A stretch of DNA of 64,000 bases from Nereocystis luetkeana (Eukaryota > Sar > Phaeophyceae > Laminariales > Laminariaceae): positions 2,503,231 through 2,567,230 of the forward strand of contig JARUPZ010000013.1 of assembly GCA_031213475.1 (NCBI GenBank). Direction: 5' to 3'. Under the pieces are notes generated by a model. The model saw only the letters and a list, made by a program, of their open reading frames with translations, was not told where the DNA came from and ran no database searches. Positions 1-10,624 of this stretch are shown piece after piece. Position 1 is the stretch's first letter, and every line of letters begins with the position of its first letter. The translations under genes and the position numbers were made by a program.

Positions 1-430
1 GAGGTCTGAGCATCATATTGATGTCTGGGTGTGGCATCATCGTTGTCATGTTGCTGTTGTTTTCACATTAAATAGCTCATGCCCACAATCCTATACCGAG
101 TTCGTGATCGCAGGACAGTTTCCAAGAAAAACGGAGCGGAAGAATACCTCAATAAATAGTGAAAACACGAAAAAACATACCTGGTAGTCAAATCAAATGT
201 TAAATACGAACAGATACCGATACACATCACAGCTGAAGCACGTATAATCAGGAACAGGTCAAATCCTTCCACCGCAAGTTGCAACCTATGCAATGAGATA
301 CACAAAACGAAACGAAGTAACGTAAAGTTAACCGAAATGAAATGAAATACATCAGATCACAGCTTAAAATGAGGCCGAATCAAATAGATCCCAAGGTCAA
401 AAGACCTCCGAACGAGCTCCGGAAGCACAC
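1..430 (-). repeat. LINE 3' untranslated fragment
   Basis: Read on the reverse strand, this stretch matches the 3' untranslated part of the LINE copies ending near 15135 and 28953. It has the 'cgtgcttcagctgtgatgtgta' type segment, then 'gaggtattcttccgctcc' and 'gaaactgtcctgcgatcac'. It is diverged, and no coding part of the LINE is visible beside it. Confidence 0.45.
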
Positions 431-544
431 AAACGAAGTAAAATAAAATGGGAGCGAACCGAAAGCTGCGCCCCCCCCGGCGAGACCTAAGTAGATAGCA
501 TTGTGCCGCCCACCCCCCCCCTTGTCTTTCCACAGGTGGTGCAA

Positions 545-950
545 GTCCGTGCCAACCTTTCCATTTTTTTTTTTTCTTCATTTTTTGGTCCCTCTTTTCC
601 CCTAAGTAAGGTACATTTTCCCTTTTTCGTTCAATCCATTTCTTTGCCAAAATTTCTTTTTTGCCGTTTTTCGTTTCGTCGTTTTTTTTCCCTGTTTTCC
701 CGCCTGTGTAACCTTTTCGCTTCTTTCTGTTGCTTCCTTTCTTTTCTTGGTGGCGGAATCTGTTTTTACCCTCGGTGCTACAAAAACACCCTTCTCGACG
801 CTGCTTGCGAGCCAGCAACTCTGTAGTCTCTTCTACAATGTTCGCTTCCATTGCTAGACCTGCATTCTTTTTGTTGCCCAGTGTCCCATTTTTTAACCCT
901 TTCGAGTTCGATTTCGACATCGATTTTTCATGCCGTCATTTTTTTTCTGC
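545..950 (+). repeat. LINE 3' UTR-like pyrimidine-rich fragment
   Basis: A T/C-rich stretch with the same order of landmarks as the LINE 3' regions at 14500-14950 and 28350-28760: a 'tggcgga' block, a 'gcgagcc' block, then 'gagttcgatttcgacatcg'. It is diverged and has no coding content. It faces the opposite way to the fragment at 1-430. Confidence 0.4.
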
Positions 951-1388
951 AGTATTATTTTACGCTGCCGCCGATCACTCCTCTAAGTATTGGATTTGGA
1001 TGAGGCCTCCTGCCCCGAGGCCGGGGGGCTCGCGCTAAGAAAGTGCGCTCTCAGCGCGATGCCCACCCCTAGGATTGAAATGGCCGTGCAGAAAATGCCT
1101 ACTACTACGTGTGTGTTGGGTGGGTGGGACGGTCTGGATTTTTCTCCCTGCGCCTAACCCCCTGTTCTCGCTGCTAGCTCGTCTCCGCCGGAATGGGCGT
1201 ACGACGGTAACGATTCTGAGCAAAAGAGTACTAAATTGTGGAATCACCTCTTGTATCCAATCGGGGTTCTGGTGATTGGTCAACGATATTAGTGCAGTAC
1301 CAGGGTATACCAGGTACCAGGTATTATTTTACGCTGCGGCCGATCACTCGATGCAAGTATTGGATTTGGATGAGGCCTCCTGCCCCGG
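947..1388. repeat. 70-bp direct repeat pair beside the recombinase remnant
   Basis: About 70 bp at 947-1017 recur in the same orientation at 1318-1388. The shared text includes 'gtattattttacgctgc', 'cgatcactc' and 'tattggatttggatgagg'. The pair lies 3' of the tyrosine-recombinase remnant. DIRS/PAT elements carry split direct repeats in this position, so the pair may be part of that element, but I cannot define the element's ends. Confidence 0.5.
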
Positions 1389-1485
1389 TCGGTGGTCCCA
1401 CCCAGACTTCGTTGTCATTCTTAGATTGTAATCGGCCACCTCCCGGGCGCTGTGTTCTCTCCCCAAACTTCTTATGGAACATGTG

Positions 1486-1972
1486 TCAGGCGTACTTCGG
1501 CGCGCACGCCAAAAAGTCTGACTCAAACGCCGCGGACAGTGGGAGGTCGCTCGCTGTGGCGTAGGTGCGGCCCCGTTGCCTCTTGGATGCCGAGACCCGC
1601 GAACTCGTTGTCGGCCCGATATAACACTTCGCGATTCTCTCCGTCTTCCACCCCCCGATCTTCATGATCTCGTCAACCGCCGTACCCGCCAGAGACTTGC
1701 TTACTGAGCCTCCTATGCGAAATGAGTGCATCGTGCAGTGGTCGGGCATCCCCACCGCTCTCAAATGCCCTTGCAGCGCCGTCGTCATGCGCTGAGCCGA
1801 CATAGGCACTGCTCCCCTGCCCCCGTCCGCAAGGACTACGGGGAACAGGTGCCCCTTTTGTCAAGCCCCATCCGATGCTCTGGGCTGCGGAGATGTATTC
1901 CGTTACCCCCCAGAACGCGCCGACTGATGGACACTCCTTGTCTGTCAACAGTACGACCGCTTCCCCGTGTGA
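1486..1972 (-). pseudogene. Tyrosine recombinase C-terminal remnant (DIRS/Crypton-like)
   Basis: The C-terminal catalytic half of a tyrosine recombinase. In the 107-residue open part (1809-1486) I see HxxR at H28 and R31 within MHSFRIGGS, the later aromatic position W54 in IGGWKT, and the nucleophile candidate Y63 in AKCYIG. This order and spacing fit the family. The upstream part (about 1972-1850) is in another frame and joins near 1848 through a frameshift; a stop precedes it. The first catalytic arginine box and the N-terminal DNA-binding domain are absent. No reverse transcriptase or RNase H lies next to it. The protein would cut and rejoin element circles during transposition; this copy cannot be functional. 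A DIRS-like retroelement or a Crypton are both possible. Confidence 0.7.
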
Positions 1973-2214
1973 GCATTACGGGTAAAGGTTTCGTTTGCGA
2001 CTCGCACGGCGTACCATACGTACCCGATACGTACGTATCCTCATCTCACTTTTGCTGTCTGCGTGAGATCAGCAACATGTTTCAGTTACTACTACGTACG
2101 CTGCTATTAATACTACTACGATACTACTGCTCTACTGCTGTTTAGCAGTGTCACTTTTTTACGACTGATTATTATGTTTTCCCCTTTTCGGATGTAAATA
2201 AAACTGTTCATAGC

Positions 2215-2262
2215 ATTCCACTCCAGACTTGTTGGAGCCTGTCCTAGGACCACAGACTGCCC
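2215..2262 (+). repeat. LINE-1 family terminal motif
   Basis: A diverged copy of the 3'-terminal LINE block seen at 15090-15135 (here 'ccactccagacttgttggagcctgtcc' followed by 'ggaccacagactgc'). It marks the end of an otherwise unrecognisable, 5'-truncated LINE insertion. Confidence 0.45.
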
Positions 2263-2270
2263 GTGTTAGA

Positions 2271-2615
2271 ACACCACCAACAGCAAGTGGGGGGAGGGAT
2301 TGGAGAACGTAGGAAAGCTACAGATAGAGCAAGAAGGCAGGGACGCTCTCCTACAACAGTAGGTACTGCCGATAGCAGTGAAGACCAATAACACCGTACG
2401 ACCTTCTGGGGTTGAAACATGCGCGTAGCAGTTACAAACCAGCCATTTTTATGGACAGCGGGTTTTTGGTGGATTTTTCTTCCGGGGTGCTTGGGGGGGA
2501 GGGCCCTTTCGGTTGGAGGTGGCAGGGTCAGGGGTACGGGGGGTAACAGTAGTAGTAGTAGTAATAGTAATAGTAGTAGTAGCAGTAGTAGTAGTAGTAG
2601 TAGCAGTAGTAGTAA

Positions 2616-2657
<42 letters not shown>

Positions 2658-2996
2658 GAGTAGTAGTAGTAATAGTAGTAGTAGTAGTAGTAGGAGTAGT
2701 AGTAGTAGTAGTAGTAGTAGTAATAATAGTAGTAGTAGTAGTAGTAGTAAGTAGTAGTAGTAGTAGTAGTGGTAATAGTAGTAGTAGTAGTAATAGTGTG
2801 GGGGGGGAGGGTTGGAGGAGGTAGAAGAGCTACAGAGAGGAAAAACCCGCATCGACTCTCTCCGTGGTACTACCGATAGCAGTGTAGACCAGCAACGCCG
2901 CACGACCTTCCGCGCGTCGAAACATGCGCGTCGCAGCAGTTATAAACCAGCCATTTTGATGAACAGCGGGTTTTTGGTAGATGCTTCTTAGGGGGT
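2271..2996 (+). repeat. Tandem duplication of about 200 bp around a microsatellite
   Basis: The block at 2281-2500 recurs at about 2805-2996: 'gggagggattggag' / 'gggagggttggagg', then 'gccgatagcagtg', 'gaaacatgcgcgt', 'aaccagccattttt' and 'acagcgggtttttgg'. The period is about 520 bp because an (AGT)n array lies between the two copies. Both copies are non-coding. Confidence 0.7.
2548..2800 (+). repeat. (AGT)n microsatellite
   Basis: About 250 bp of AGT triplets with occasional AAT, AGC and AGG interruptions. The long Ser, Val and Leu homopolymer reading frames across it are products of the repeat, not genes. Confidence 0.95.
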
Positions 2997-3002
2997 GCTT
3001 AA

Positions 3003-3091
3003 CCCCTTTAGAACCGCAGTCCCGTTTGGGGACAAAGCTACTTTAAATTTGACTGGTTTGTCCCCAGAACGGGACTGCGGTTCTAAAAGGG
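3003..3091. mobile_element. piggyBac-like MITE, TTAA-flanked
   Basis: An 89-bp element flanked on both sides by TTAA (2999-3002 and 3092-3095). Its ends start CCC and finish GGG. The terminal inverted repeats run about 34 bp, with the core AGAACCGCAGTCCCGTT in each arm. TTAA target duplication with CCC/GGG ends is the piggyBac signature. It is non-coding and would need a transposase supplied in trans. Related copies lie at 31866-31934 and 34637-34727. Confidence 0.8.
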
Positions 3092-3261
3092 TTAAGGAGG
3101 GTAGTGGTCGTTTTTTGGTGGATGATATGGAGGGATGTTGGTTGTAACTATCAGTCTTCATGATGAGCGTCACATCAGTTTTGATATTATGTCGTATGAT
3201 ACTGCCGCGCTTTTCTTCTGGAGAGTTCTTCAGTTAGTTTCTGTTAGTCGTTTTGTAGAAC

Positions 3262-3322
3262 AACATTACACGTTGATTGTCGGATGGCAAGCAAAATAGT
3301 AATAATAATAATACTCGTAGCA
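3262..3322 (+). mobile_element. (AAT)-tailed retroposon, 3' end
   Basis: A short plus-strand copy of the family whose other copies lie on the minus strand at 4483, 6265, 23590 and 24118. The shared 3' end 'gattgtcggatggcaag' runs into an AATAATAATAAT tail here. This copy defines the tail orientation. No coding capacity. Confidence 0.6.
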
Positions 3323-4482
3323 GATACTCGTACTCGGTTGGTCTTGTGATCTTCTATTATTGCACTACTTGCTGTACTGCTGCTGCTGCTGTTGATTTCG
3401 TATGAAATTAGCCGTACTACTCTGTATACAGTACAAGATGCACATCTCATCGACGAGAAGGGTACGGACCACACGCGACCGCCTCCTTCCATTGCTGCAT
3501 GCTGCTCTAACACCCCCGAAGACCCTACCTCCCAGATTGCTCAACCTGCTCGAGGTGCTGCTCTGTATTTGATACTTTACGACTCGCAAGCATTGTGTAT
3601 GATCGCAGAAACCGCAGCCACGAACATCTCAAAATATTTTAGTCTGCCGCAGAAAGAGTTGCTTGTTGTGTTGTTACATAGTATAGGCTGGTCCTCCGCG
3701 AATGAAAGCGCTTTGAGTTTTTATACGTGGAATACACGATCTGATGGGTTCCGAAAATATCCATCTCTTTTCTCTCTGTACTCTGAACTACAGCAGTCAT
3801 ACATACGTCAACAGCGTATCCCCGAGACTCACGTACACTCGCACGCCCAGCATAGTACCTGGTATTCCCCTATCCCTACCATTAATAATACCAAATGGGC
3901 ACACGATATACTCCGCACACATAACGTGCTGTATACCAGTACTCTATCTGGGATATTTGACAGCTAAGGACCGTAACACGCAAGATAGCACACACTTCCT
4001 CGGACGATTTTCAAAGCTGGGGGTCTCGACAGCGGGGAGGGCGTACTGAATACGCCGAGCGATGCGCCTATCTATGCAACCTTCTCGACGAAATGTTTCC
4101 AACGCCACCATCTTCGTTATGTGCCCCCATGGTTGGAGAAAACCGGGTCTGAATTCGTCCCATACGTAGGGGGGGGCTATCTTGCGTACCATACGGCATA
4201 CCAGGTATGATAGTAGAGCGGCACAGGTAACCCATTCTTAAACTTAACCGAACCCCCCGCCACGACTCGATGCCGGGAGGCAACGCTGTTGTACTTAAGA
4301 CACTGGAGGCCAGCCGTCTGGCAGTGGGAGAGGACAGGAAACTGCTGCATCCACAACGACCTCTCGCCTCTTTGTACCAGCCGCGTCGCTCATGATGATG
4401 GTGATGTCGGTTGCGGGACAAGCAAACCTCACTCACAGCGAACCACCACCGAATTCCATCGTCTGATGATGCTGGTCACACT
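3323..4482. other. Unassigned interval
   Basis: No gene or repeat boundary recognised. A 191-codon open frame (3392-3967, +) shows no domain, signal or splice logic and is probably chance. Confidence 0.5.
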
Positions 4483-4610
4483 CCCTATTATTGTTATTAT
4501 CATTTCTCTTGCCATCCGACAATAATGTGCAGCGTGATCTTCATTCAACATTGATCCCTCATAACTTTCCCGGAAGAAGAAAACCTCGGAAACCAAAATG
4601 ACACTCCCGA
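4483..4610 (-). mobile_element. (AAT)-tailed retroposon copy
   Basis: On the minus strand the unit reads from 'ggttttcttcttccggg' through 'gatcacgctgcacatt' and 'gtcggatggcaag' into an AATAATAAC tail. It has the same unit order as the copies at 6265-6395, 23590-23685 and 24118-24240. About 125 bp, non-coding, probably a SINE-type or truncated LINE tail mobilised by target-primed reverse transcription. Confidence 0.65.
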
Positions 4611-5139
4611 TTGTTACGTACCAGGTACGACGTACGTACGTACTTCGTATGGCTATTGTACAAGGGGGCTTCGCCGGCGGTCTAGCAAAGGCCGACGACG
4701 AAGCCAAGACTCGCAGGCCGCAGGCAAAGAAAATGCACTGCAAACAGGAGTTTACTATGCCAAGGGAGTGCGAAAAACAAGCCAGAAACTCCAAAATAAC
4801 GAGGCGAGACTCGGCCGTCGGGTGTACCCTGTACATATGCAATCTATTTTAAGGCTAGCAGTAAACTAGGGGCATCTGGAACACAAAGGCCATAATTCAA
4901 AACAACCCGGAGCGCTGTAATCACGGGACAATTTACGACATTTATTTAAGTATTTTTTCGTTTCCAGTTTTGGATACTTGGTTTTAGATACCCGAGGTGG
5001 GGGGAAGTGGAAGGATAACTACAACCAAGTGATCCAAACATGTAAACAAAGTACTACTTACTACTACTGCCAAATTTAAGGTCTGGTTGAACCGATACCT
5101 TGCCACCCGATGTATCGTTTCGTTTCTGCATTAATCGAC
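4611..5139. other. Unassigned interval
   Basis: Nothing recognised apart from a 'gtaccaggtac' motif at 4618 and a run of 'acgtacgtacgtac' just after it. Confidence 0.5.
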
Positions 5140-5640
5140 AGATGTATCAGTACCCGCCCCTTGTCGCCGCACTTGGCGGCTGCGTGGCGTAGCCGGCTCC
5201 TCTCCGCCTCGCCCTCGTGTCACCTCGCCACGAAACAACCCGCAGCTTCGACGACCCCCTGATACCACTTTCCGCTTTTCTCAGCCGCCCTCGGCCATAA
5301 CACCGTCCCTGATCCGAAGAGCAAAGGGCAGCTTTCCGAGGACTCTCCGTTGGCTTGAAAACCCTGTGAGTTCGCCTGCTACACAATGGGCCCAGTTATT
5401 TTCTCGACTGCCTGCTCCCGGGCGTTCCGTACCATCCATCGCCCCACCACCCTAGGAGCCAGTCGCTCATTGGTCGTCCGATGTACGCCGTCCACGAGGA
5501 GGAAGCGTCGTTGGCGGATGGTCGTGCCAACTCTCTCACATGATGCCTCCTTGAGGGCCTTGACGTACGACATGATGAAGTGGTCGATGCGTTGTCGACG
5601 CTGTGGACGTCAAGGCTCCGTACAGTAGGCGGCGTCTGTG
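5140..5640 (-). pseudogene. LINE reverse transcriptase-protein C-terminal fragment
   Basis: Minus-strand remnant of the C-terminal part of the LINE polyprotein. The stretch at 5573-5379 (starting MSYVKALKEASCE, later VHRTTNERLAPR) matches the corresponding part of LINE copy C (MSYAKALKKANARALRR, VQRTTNERQTRR). Downstream, in shifting frames, come 'LLFG', 'KWYQGVVEAA' and 'EAERSRLRHAA', which match the C-terminus of copy C. Several stops and frameshifts are present. This part lies after the polymerase and probably has a nucleic-acid-binding role; the copy is dead. Confidence 0.7.
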
Positions 5641-6013
5641 CTGTGCCATTCGGAGCACATTCAAGTGCTCGTGGTAGTTTTCGTGGAGTCCCCCCTTTCG
5701 ACGGTGTCTCTTCGACTCCCCCCTATCCCCCCCCCCCTAACATGACGGTATCATAGCTCCCTCTAGTGATCTTCCCTTCGCATAAAATCTTCTAAGGGGA
5801 TGGAGGATCACTCTGTAAGATGTTTTTAAGAGGGCACGCATAGACAGACGTTTCCGCAACATGTACACAATAACAATTCATGGAAATAAGGTAACGGACA
5901 CGTGCACAAGATCCGTGATTCAAAGCTTTAGAATAATTGATGCCAAATAAACAAGAATTCAGAGCTTTGCACGTAGCCCATTTTTGCCTATTTTTGCGCC
6001 CAATATTTTGCTG
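5641..6013. other. Unassigned interval
   Basis: No gene or repeat recognised. Confidence 0.4.
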
Positions 6014-6120
6014 GTACGGGGGACCACAGAGTAAATAGGACAAAATATTGTTAGTAAAAACAGGTAAATATATAGGTTTTTGTGTGCACCGTAGGTCGTA
6101 CTTATTATGGTCCCCCGTAA
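6014..6120. mobile_element. Short TIR MITE (TTACGGGGGACC family)
   Basis: About 107 bp that folds on itself: 'tacgggggaccacagagtaaatagga' at the left and 'ggtcgtacttattatggtcccccgtaa' at the right. The internal 'atattgttagtaaaaa' block is shared with the copy at 37413-37526. Non-coding. Confidence 0.75.
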
Positions 6121-6264
6121 CACCCCTTGCGGGAATGACATGAACATATAAGTATATATATACATATACATACTCTGACCCGCACCCTTTCCGGGGACGT
6201 CCAGAAAAGGGTTTTACGAAACTTATGGCAGTGTGAGCGCGAAGTGTTGAAAATATATATATCT

Positions 6265-6395
6265 ATATATTCTTATTGTTATTTCTCTTGCCATCCGACA
6301 ATGTGCAGCATGATCGTCAACATTGATCACTCATAACTTTCCCGAAAGAAGAAAACCTCGGAAACAAAAGAAAACCCACGCACCAAGTCTACCTC
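6265..6395 (-). mobile_element. (AAT)-tailed retroposon copy
   Basis: Same 120-bp unit as at 4483-4610 and 24118-24240, with the internal 'gcagcatgatcgtcaacatt' and 'gaagaaaacctcggaaac' blocks. On the minus strand it ends in an AATAACAATAAG tail next to an AT-rich run. Confidence 0.65.
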
Positions 6396-6760
6396 CTTTC
6401 TGTGCCAACTCTCGGCGTGTCTACTCCATTTGCTGTCCTTGCTCCTTCCTTCCCCTTACGTTTTTTTTTTGTTTTTTTTTTCTAGCTTTCAAAGAACAGC
6501 CGAAGATCTCCCCGTACAGCCGCTGTGGGATAAAAGAGGGGGAAAATGTTAGTTTTTCGTTTTTTTTTTTTTTTTTTCTTCCTTTGTCTCTAACGGCCGC
6601 AGGCGGCGTACTCTGTTTTTTCTCGTTGCAAATGGTCAACACGGTGATAAACACCAGCTCTTGCGACGATATACGCTCGATCCCGACATAGACTCAACCC
6701 ACGGCCAACGCGTTTGGTGTCGGGCAAGGCCAACGATTTCAGCTGACGACCTCGGATATA
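6396..6760. other. Flank of the LTR element
   Basis: Pyrimidine-rich non-coding DNA. It ends in ATATA at 6756-6760, the probable left target duplication of the LTR element. Confidence 0.4.
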
Positions 6761-7251
6761 TGTGAAGATATGGCCGAGGTAAGGGTAAGGGTAAGGGACG
6801 CAGGTGTATCTGGCAGCTGGGAAGTAGTGCTTCGCTTCTTCTGATATATATCTTCTTTATTGATGACTAGAGCTGAGGAGGTGCTCTGCTAGAGAAGTGA
6901 GAGGTAGGGGGGTGGGACTCGACGCTCAGATATACTCGTCCCACCCCACGCGACAAGCTCTCCTAAATTCCTCTTATCTAATGTACTCCTAAATAACTTT
7001 CCTATGGCTACCGAACGTTCTTCTGCTAATATAAGAACTTCTCACATTACGATCCTATCTGCGTTAAGGAACATTACTCTTGTCTAACGGCCTATCCGCC
7101 TTAGAGAACATTCCTAAAAGACGGTTACTCTCAACTACCGGAATATCCACCGGGTTAGTCCATTCTTTGGATTGTTCTCGTATTCCTCAGTCTACGAATC
7201 TGCCGACTATATTATCTGTATCTATAGCCCATGAGCACTCCACTCATATCA
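6761..7251 (-). repeat. 3' LTR of the gypsy element
   Basis: 491 bp that match 11505-11994 almost base for base, including 'gtaagggtaagggtaaggg' near the plus-strand left end. The LTR is TG...CA bounded. Just outside it at 7252-7275, the minus strand reads 'cagggtgggctaatg', a plausible polypurine tract. Confidence 0.9.
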
Positions 7252-8684
7252 CATTAGCCCACCCTGAATAGTCGTATATGCAGACCACAAGATGGTCGAA
7301 GGATGAGGACAAAGTTTATCCCAAAAGACCAGGAAAAGGTGGTCGAAAATGCGGGTATTCGAAACAAAAGAAATGAGGCTTTAGATTCCCCCACACCTCG
7401 TCATAAGACCCAAACACTGCGAAGGGGTGTTTACTGAGAACAGCCACTAAAAGGTATAGACCAAAAGGGAGGAAGATATAACATAAAGCGGAAGCGAAAG
7501 CAGAAAAAGGCGAAGCGAAAACCGTAGAAAGAAGAAAGAAAACAAGAGACAGAACATAAAGCCGAAGCGAAGGCGGAAGAAGAAAACTAAGGCCGAAGTG
7601 CAGGCGAAAGAAGGGCGCAGAGACGTATTACTGGGGCCATTGTCTGGGGCACAAAAATGTGCGAACGGGGGTTGGTCGCCGAACCGGGTTGGCAAACTAG
7701 GAAACTCGCGAAAGGAGCTGGCATCGCAATAAAAACAAACACATATATATATCTGGTAGGAGTAATGCCTTGTCGTGTGGCGGAGGTCCTAACGTGGTAG
7801 GTATCACTCAAGAGAAACGGGGCACTGCTAAAGTGCAAAGAGGGCTGCGTACACTAGGGGTTATTAAAACCGGGAGACGCAGCGAACAACGCTGCGTCTG
7901 GGAGACCTCTTCGTCGTAGGAACTATACCAACAAACTTAGTAAGGTATTTTTCTCAACAAGAAAAAACTTAAGAAGATCCGCAAGGAGATTGGCGTAATG
8001 CGTGCAGTTCAAGGTGGTAGATAGCGCAGGGCTAAAACACTAGCGTGTGCAACTCGGCCAACAGGGGCAACATCAAAGATGGTGTCGTTTGCCACAGAGC
8101 AGAGGGGCGCACGGAATACCGAACAAAAGATGAAGAAACCTAAGAAAAATAAAACAAAGCACGATCGGGACCAGGAAACTACCTGAAAGCAGAACACATG
8201 TCAAGGAAACTCGATCTTGGCAGGACCGCCATGGTTGATAACTCTGCGGCCTTCCGGGGCGGCAATGCTATCCGGACCCTACTTGGCAAACATAGAAGAA
8301 ACACGGGTGAGCTGGAAGCTCGATTTATTCCTTGCTCGATGACCGTCTGAAACAGGGGTAGGTGGAAACCTACGAAGGTCAGGGCACAGCCCAGGCTACG
8401 ACGCGATTTTACCTCGGCGTAGTATTGCCAAGAATTGGCGGTAGGCTAGTGAAATACACACACATATGAACATTACGGTATCGCGACATTTCGGCGGCCT
8501 GAACGTAAGGAGGCAACACGGAGGTGTAGGCGATAGGAAGAAAAATGAAGGTAGACGGAAACAAATGCACCCAAGAAGGTGGCTGCTGGTGACTATTGAA
8601 GACTAACCCTGAAGAACTACTCTAATATATTGTTGACTAACCAGAAACAAGTACCCAGAACTAAAAAAAAATGCTAAACCAAGG
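7252..8684 (-). other. 3' non-coding part of the gypsy element
   Basis: About 1.4 kb between the last recognisable coding sequence and the 3' LTR. It includes a degenerate purine-rich repeat around 7480-7610 ('gcggaagcgaaagcag', 'ggcgaagcgaaa'). No open frame resembles a known protein. The last 250 bp have a diverged relative at 35820-36080. Confidence 0.6.
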
Positions 8685-9703
8685 CTAACCAGGTGGGGCA
8701 GTGGAAACCGTGGGGGCTCCGCGGGACACATCAGAGTTCCGCAGCAGCCCACGTGCTAGGCTCCCATTCCCATGGCGTTGAAGACACCACGATCCGTACA
8801 CGGCATTCCGTGCTGTAGTGTAGCGGGCGGGTTGAAGGTCGATCTTGATCGGTCCGGGGTCATCCAGGAACCGGATGATGTAGGGGCCGCCCGGTGAAGG
8901 TTCCGGTGGAATTCCCGAAGAAGCGTCCGGGGGTGAGCGGTGAGCGATCTTGCCCAGCCACCAGAGGCCATCGCGCGCTTTGTACCATATGTGCGCTCCG
9001 GAGGGGAGGATGGTGGTGCTGAAGTTGTGGAGCCAGAGGCTGCGGGAGACCAGGGCGTAGCCGGGGGCGAGAAAGATTTGTCCTTGGGATCGTGCCAGTT
9101 CGCGGTGGGCAGCGCCGATGCGCATCTGGCGGTAGAGGCGGTTCGTCTGGCGGTGTTGTGTCGGCGCTCCTGACACTAGAGTAGGATGTTGCGCCGGAAG
9201 TGTTGAAGGTCCAGCTCGCGTTCCCAAGAGGGGCTGAGAAATCCAGCCCAGTGGGTCTCGTACAGAACAGCGATGACCCCGCCGCGGCCGCGTACGAGTT
9301 GATGGCCGGTGATCTGCTCGACCTCGAGGCGTTCCGGTGGGGGAGTGACGTCGTCGACGGTGACGTGGTAAGGTGGGGACTTGGCGGCAGAAGCTGTGAG
9401 TATGTATGTAGTGAGGTCCGCGGGCAGATGCTTGGGGATATCGCTGGTGTCGTCGGAGTTCCGGCAAGGTTTGCATCGTTGAACGGAGACGCGTGGCTTG
9501 GAGTCCCGTCCCGGAAGGTCGGATGGAAGGTCGAGGAAAAGTAGCTTGTCGTGAAGATGGCGGATGTCGGGGTTGTTCGAGGCGGCCGTCGATCCAACGG
9601 CGAGGGCCTTGAAGGGCCCATTCCAGTTCAGGGAAAGCTTCGTCTTGAGTACGGTTGCGTCGGTGCCCTTTTTGACGACTTGGTGAATGGTTGAGACGGA
9701 GTT
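8685..9703 (-). pseudogene. Integrase C-terminal extension: chromodomain-like plus terminal domain
   Basis: Continues the integrase frame after its TAA at 9704-9706. First comes a KLSLNWNGPFKALAVG stretch (about 9640-9590), typical of the integrase C-terminal region. Then comes a chromodomain-like segment (about 9340-9180) with EVEQITGH, LYETHWAGF and WERELDLQHF. Near 9180 the frame shifts; the new frame carries GAHIWYKARDGLWWLGKI and YIIRFLDDPGPIKIDL, ending GSWCLQ, a tryptophan-rich terminal domain. Chromodomains in this position direct chromoviruses to modified chromatin. The stop and the frameshift mean this copy could not make the domain. Confidence 0.75.
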
Positions 9704-10624
9704 TTAGACCCAAACCCAGCCGCCGACGGTGAAGGGGGGGAATGCTCGGAGGGCGGCCATGATTGGTGCGTTGCGGCGCTGGAGACGCGAGACGGTGAGT
9801 CGGTGTAGTTCGCGGACGAGAGAGTACGCGCGTCGTTGTCGGTCGGTGGCGAGGTTGATGTAGACCAGATGATCGCGGTCTAAGCTTTGGTGGCCGCCGA
9901 TGTTGTCGGGTTCGAAGGCCGAGAGCGGGAGGCGAAGAAGGCGGCCCATGTGGATTTCGTTAGGCGCAAGCCCTGTAGCGGCGTTCACGGAGTTGTTGTA
10001 GGCCGACGACATGTGTGGCAGTAGCACATCCCAGTCGGTCTGCGTTTCGTTGCCGACCATAGAGTGCATTTGGGCCAACACATGGTTAACGCGCTCGACG
10101 CCGCCGTGGGTGCAGGGGTGGTAGGAGCTGGTGTTGACCTTGCGGATTCCAAGGCGCTCGTAGACGATATTGGCAAGCCTGGAGGTAAAGTGTAGTCCGT
10201 TGTCGGAGAGAAGCGTAACCGGGCACTCCCAGAGAGGGACGTATTCGTTCAGGAAGATGTCGGTGGTGCCGGCGGCCGTGAACTGCGCCGCTGAAACGGC
10301 AAACATATCGGCGCGCCGGCTGAAGCGGTCGGTGAAGAGAAGGATGTGGACGTTGCCGCGCGGCGTGAGCGGCAGGGGTCCGAAGTAGTCGACGCTGACG
10401 GTGATGCCAGGCCCGTTGGGCAAAGGAAGAGAAAGGATGAGCAAGCGAATGGTGTGCCGGGTGGTTTTCCGCGCCTGACATTGAAGGCAGCGGCGGATCC
10501 ACCAGTGGACGGAAGCGTCCTGGCGAATCCACCAAAAGAAACGTGCCAGCATGCGGACCGTTCGGGTGACTCCTAGGTGTAGAGAGGTGGTGGCGTGGCA
10601 GGTGTTCAGCACCCAGGGGCGCAT
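9704..10624 (-). pseudogene. Ty3/gypsy integrase core
   Basis: 306 residues from the first ATG after a stop. The zinc-binding HHCC module is at H10, H16, C46 and C49. The catalytic triad is D79 (VDYFG), D141 (LLSDNG) and E177 (GGVERVN), with exactly 35 residues between the last two, the DD35E spacing of retroviral-type integrases. The protein would insert element cDNA into chromosomes. The frame is continuous with the leader ORF upstream except for one TGA at 10625-10627, and it ends at a TAA after GGWVWV where related proteins normally continue. Both look like nonsense changes in a longer polyprotein. Catalytic residues are intact, so the core itself is well preserved. Confidence 0.9.

Noticed and set aside
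357..920. 187-codon Lys-rich minus frame
   Set aside because: Reverse reading of a pyrimidine-rich LINE 3' UTR-like stretch.
2244..2903. 219-codon Leu/Tyr-rich frame (-) and Ser- or Val-rich frames (+)
   Set aside because: Entirely created by the (AGT)n array; no other protein-like sequence.
8685..9713. 342-codon minus frame as a single gene
   Set aside because: Its first two thirds are out of frame with the conserved integrase extension; only the last part (after about 9180) is the real coding frame.
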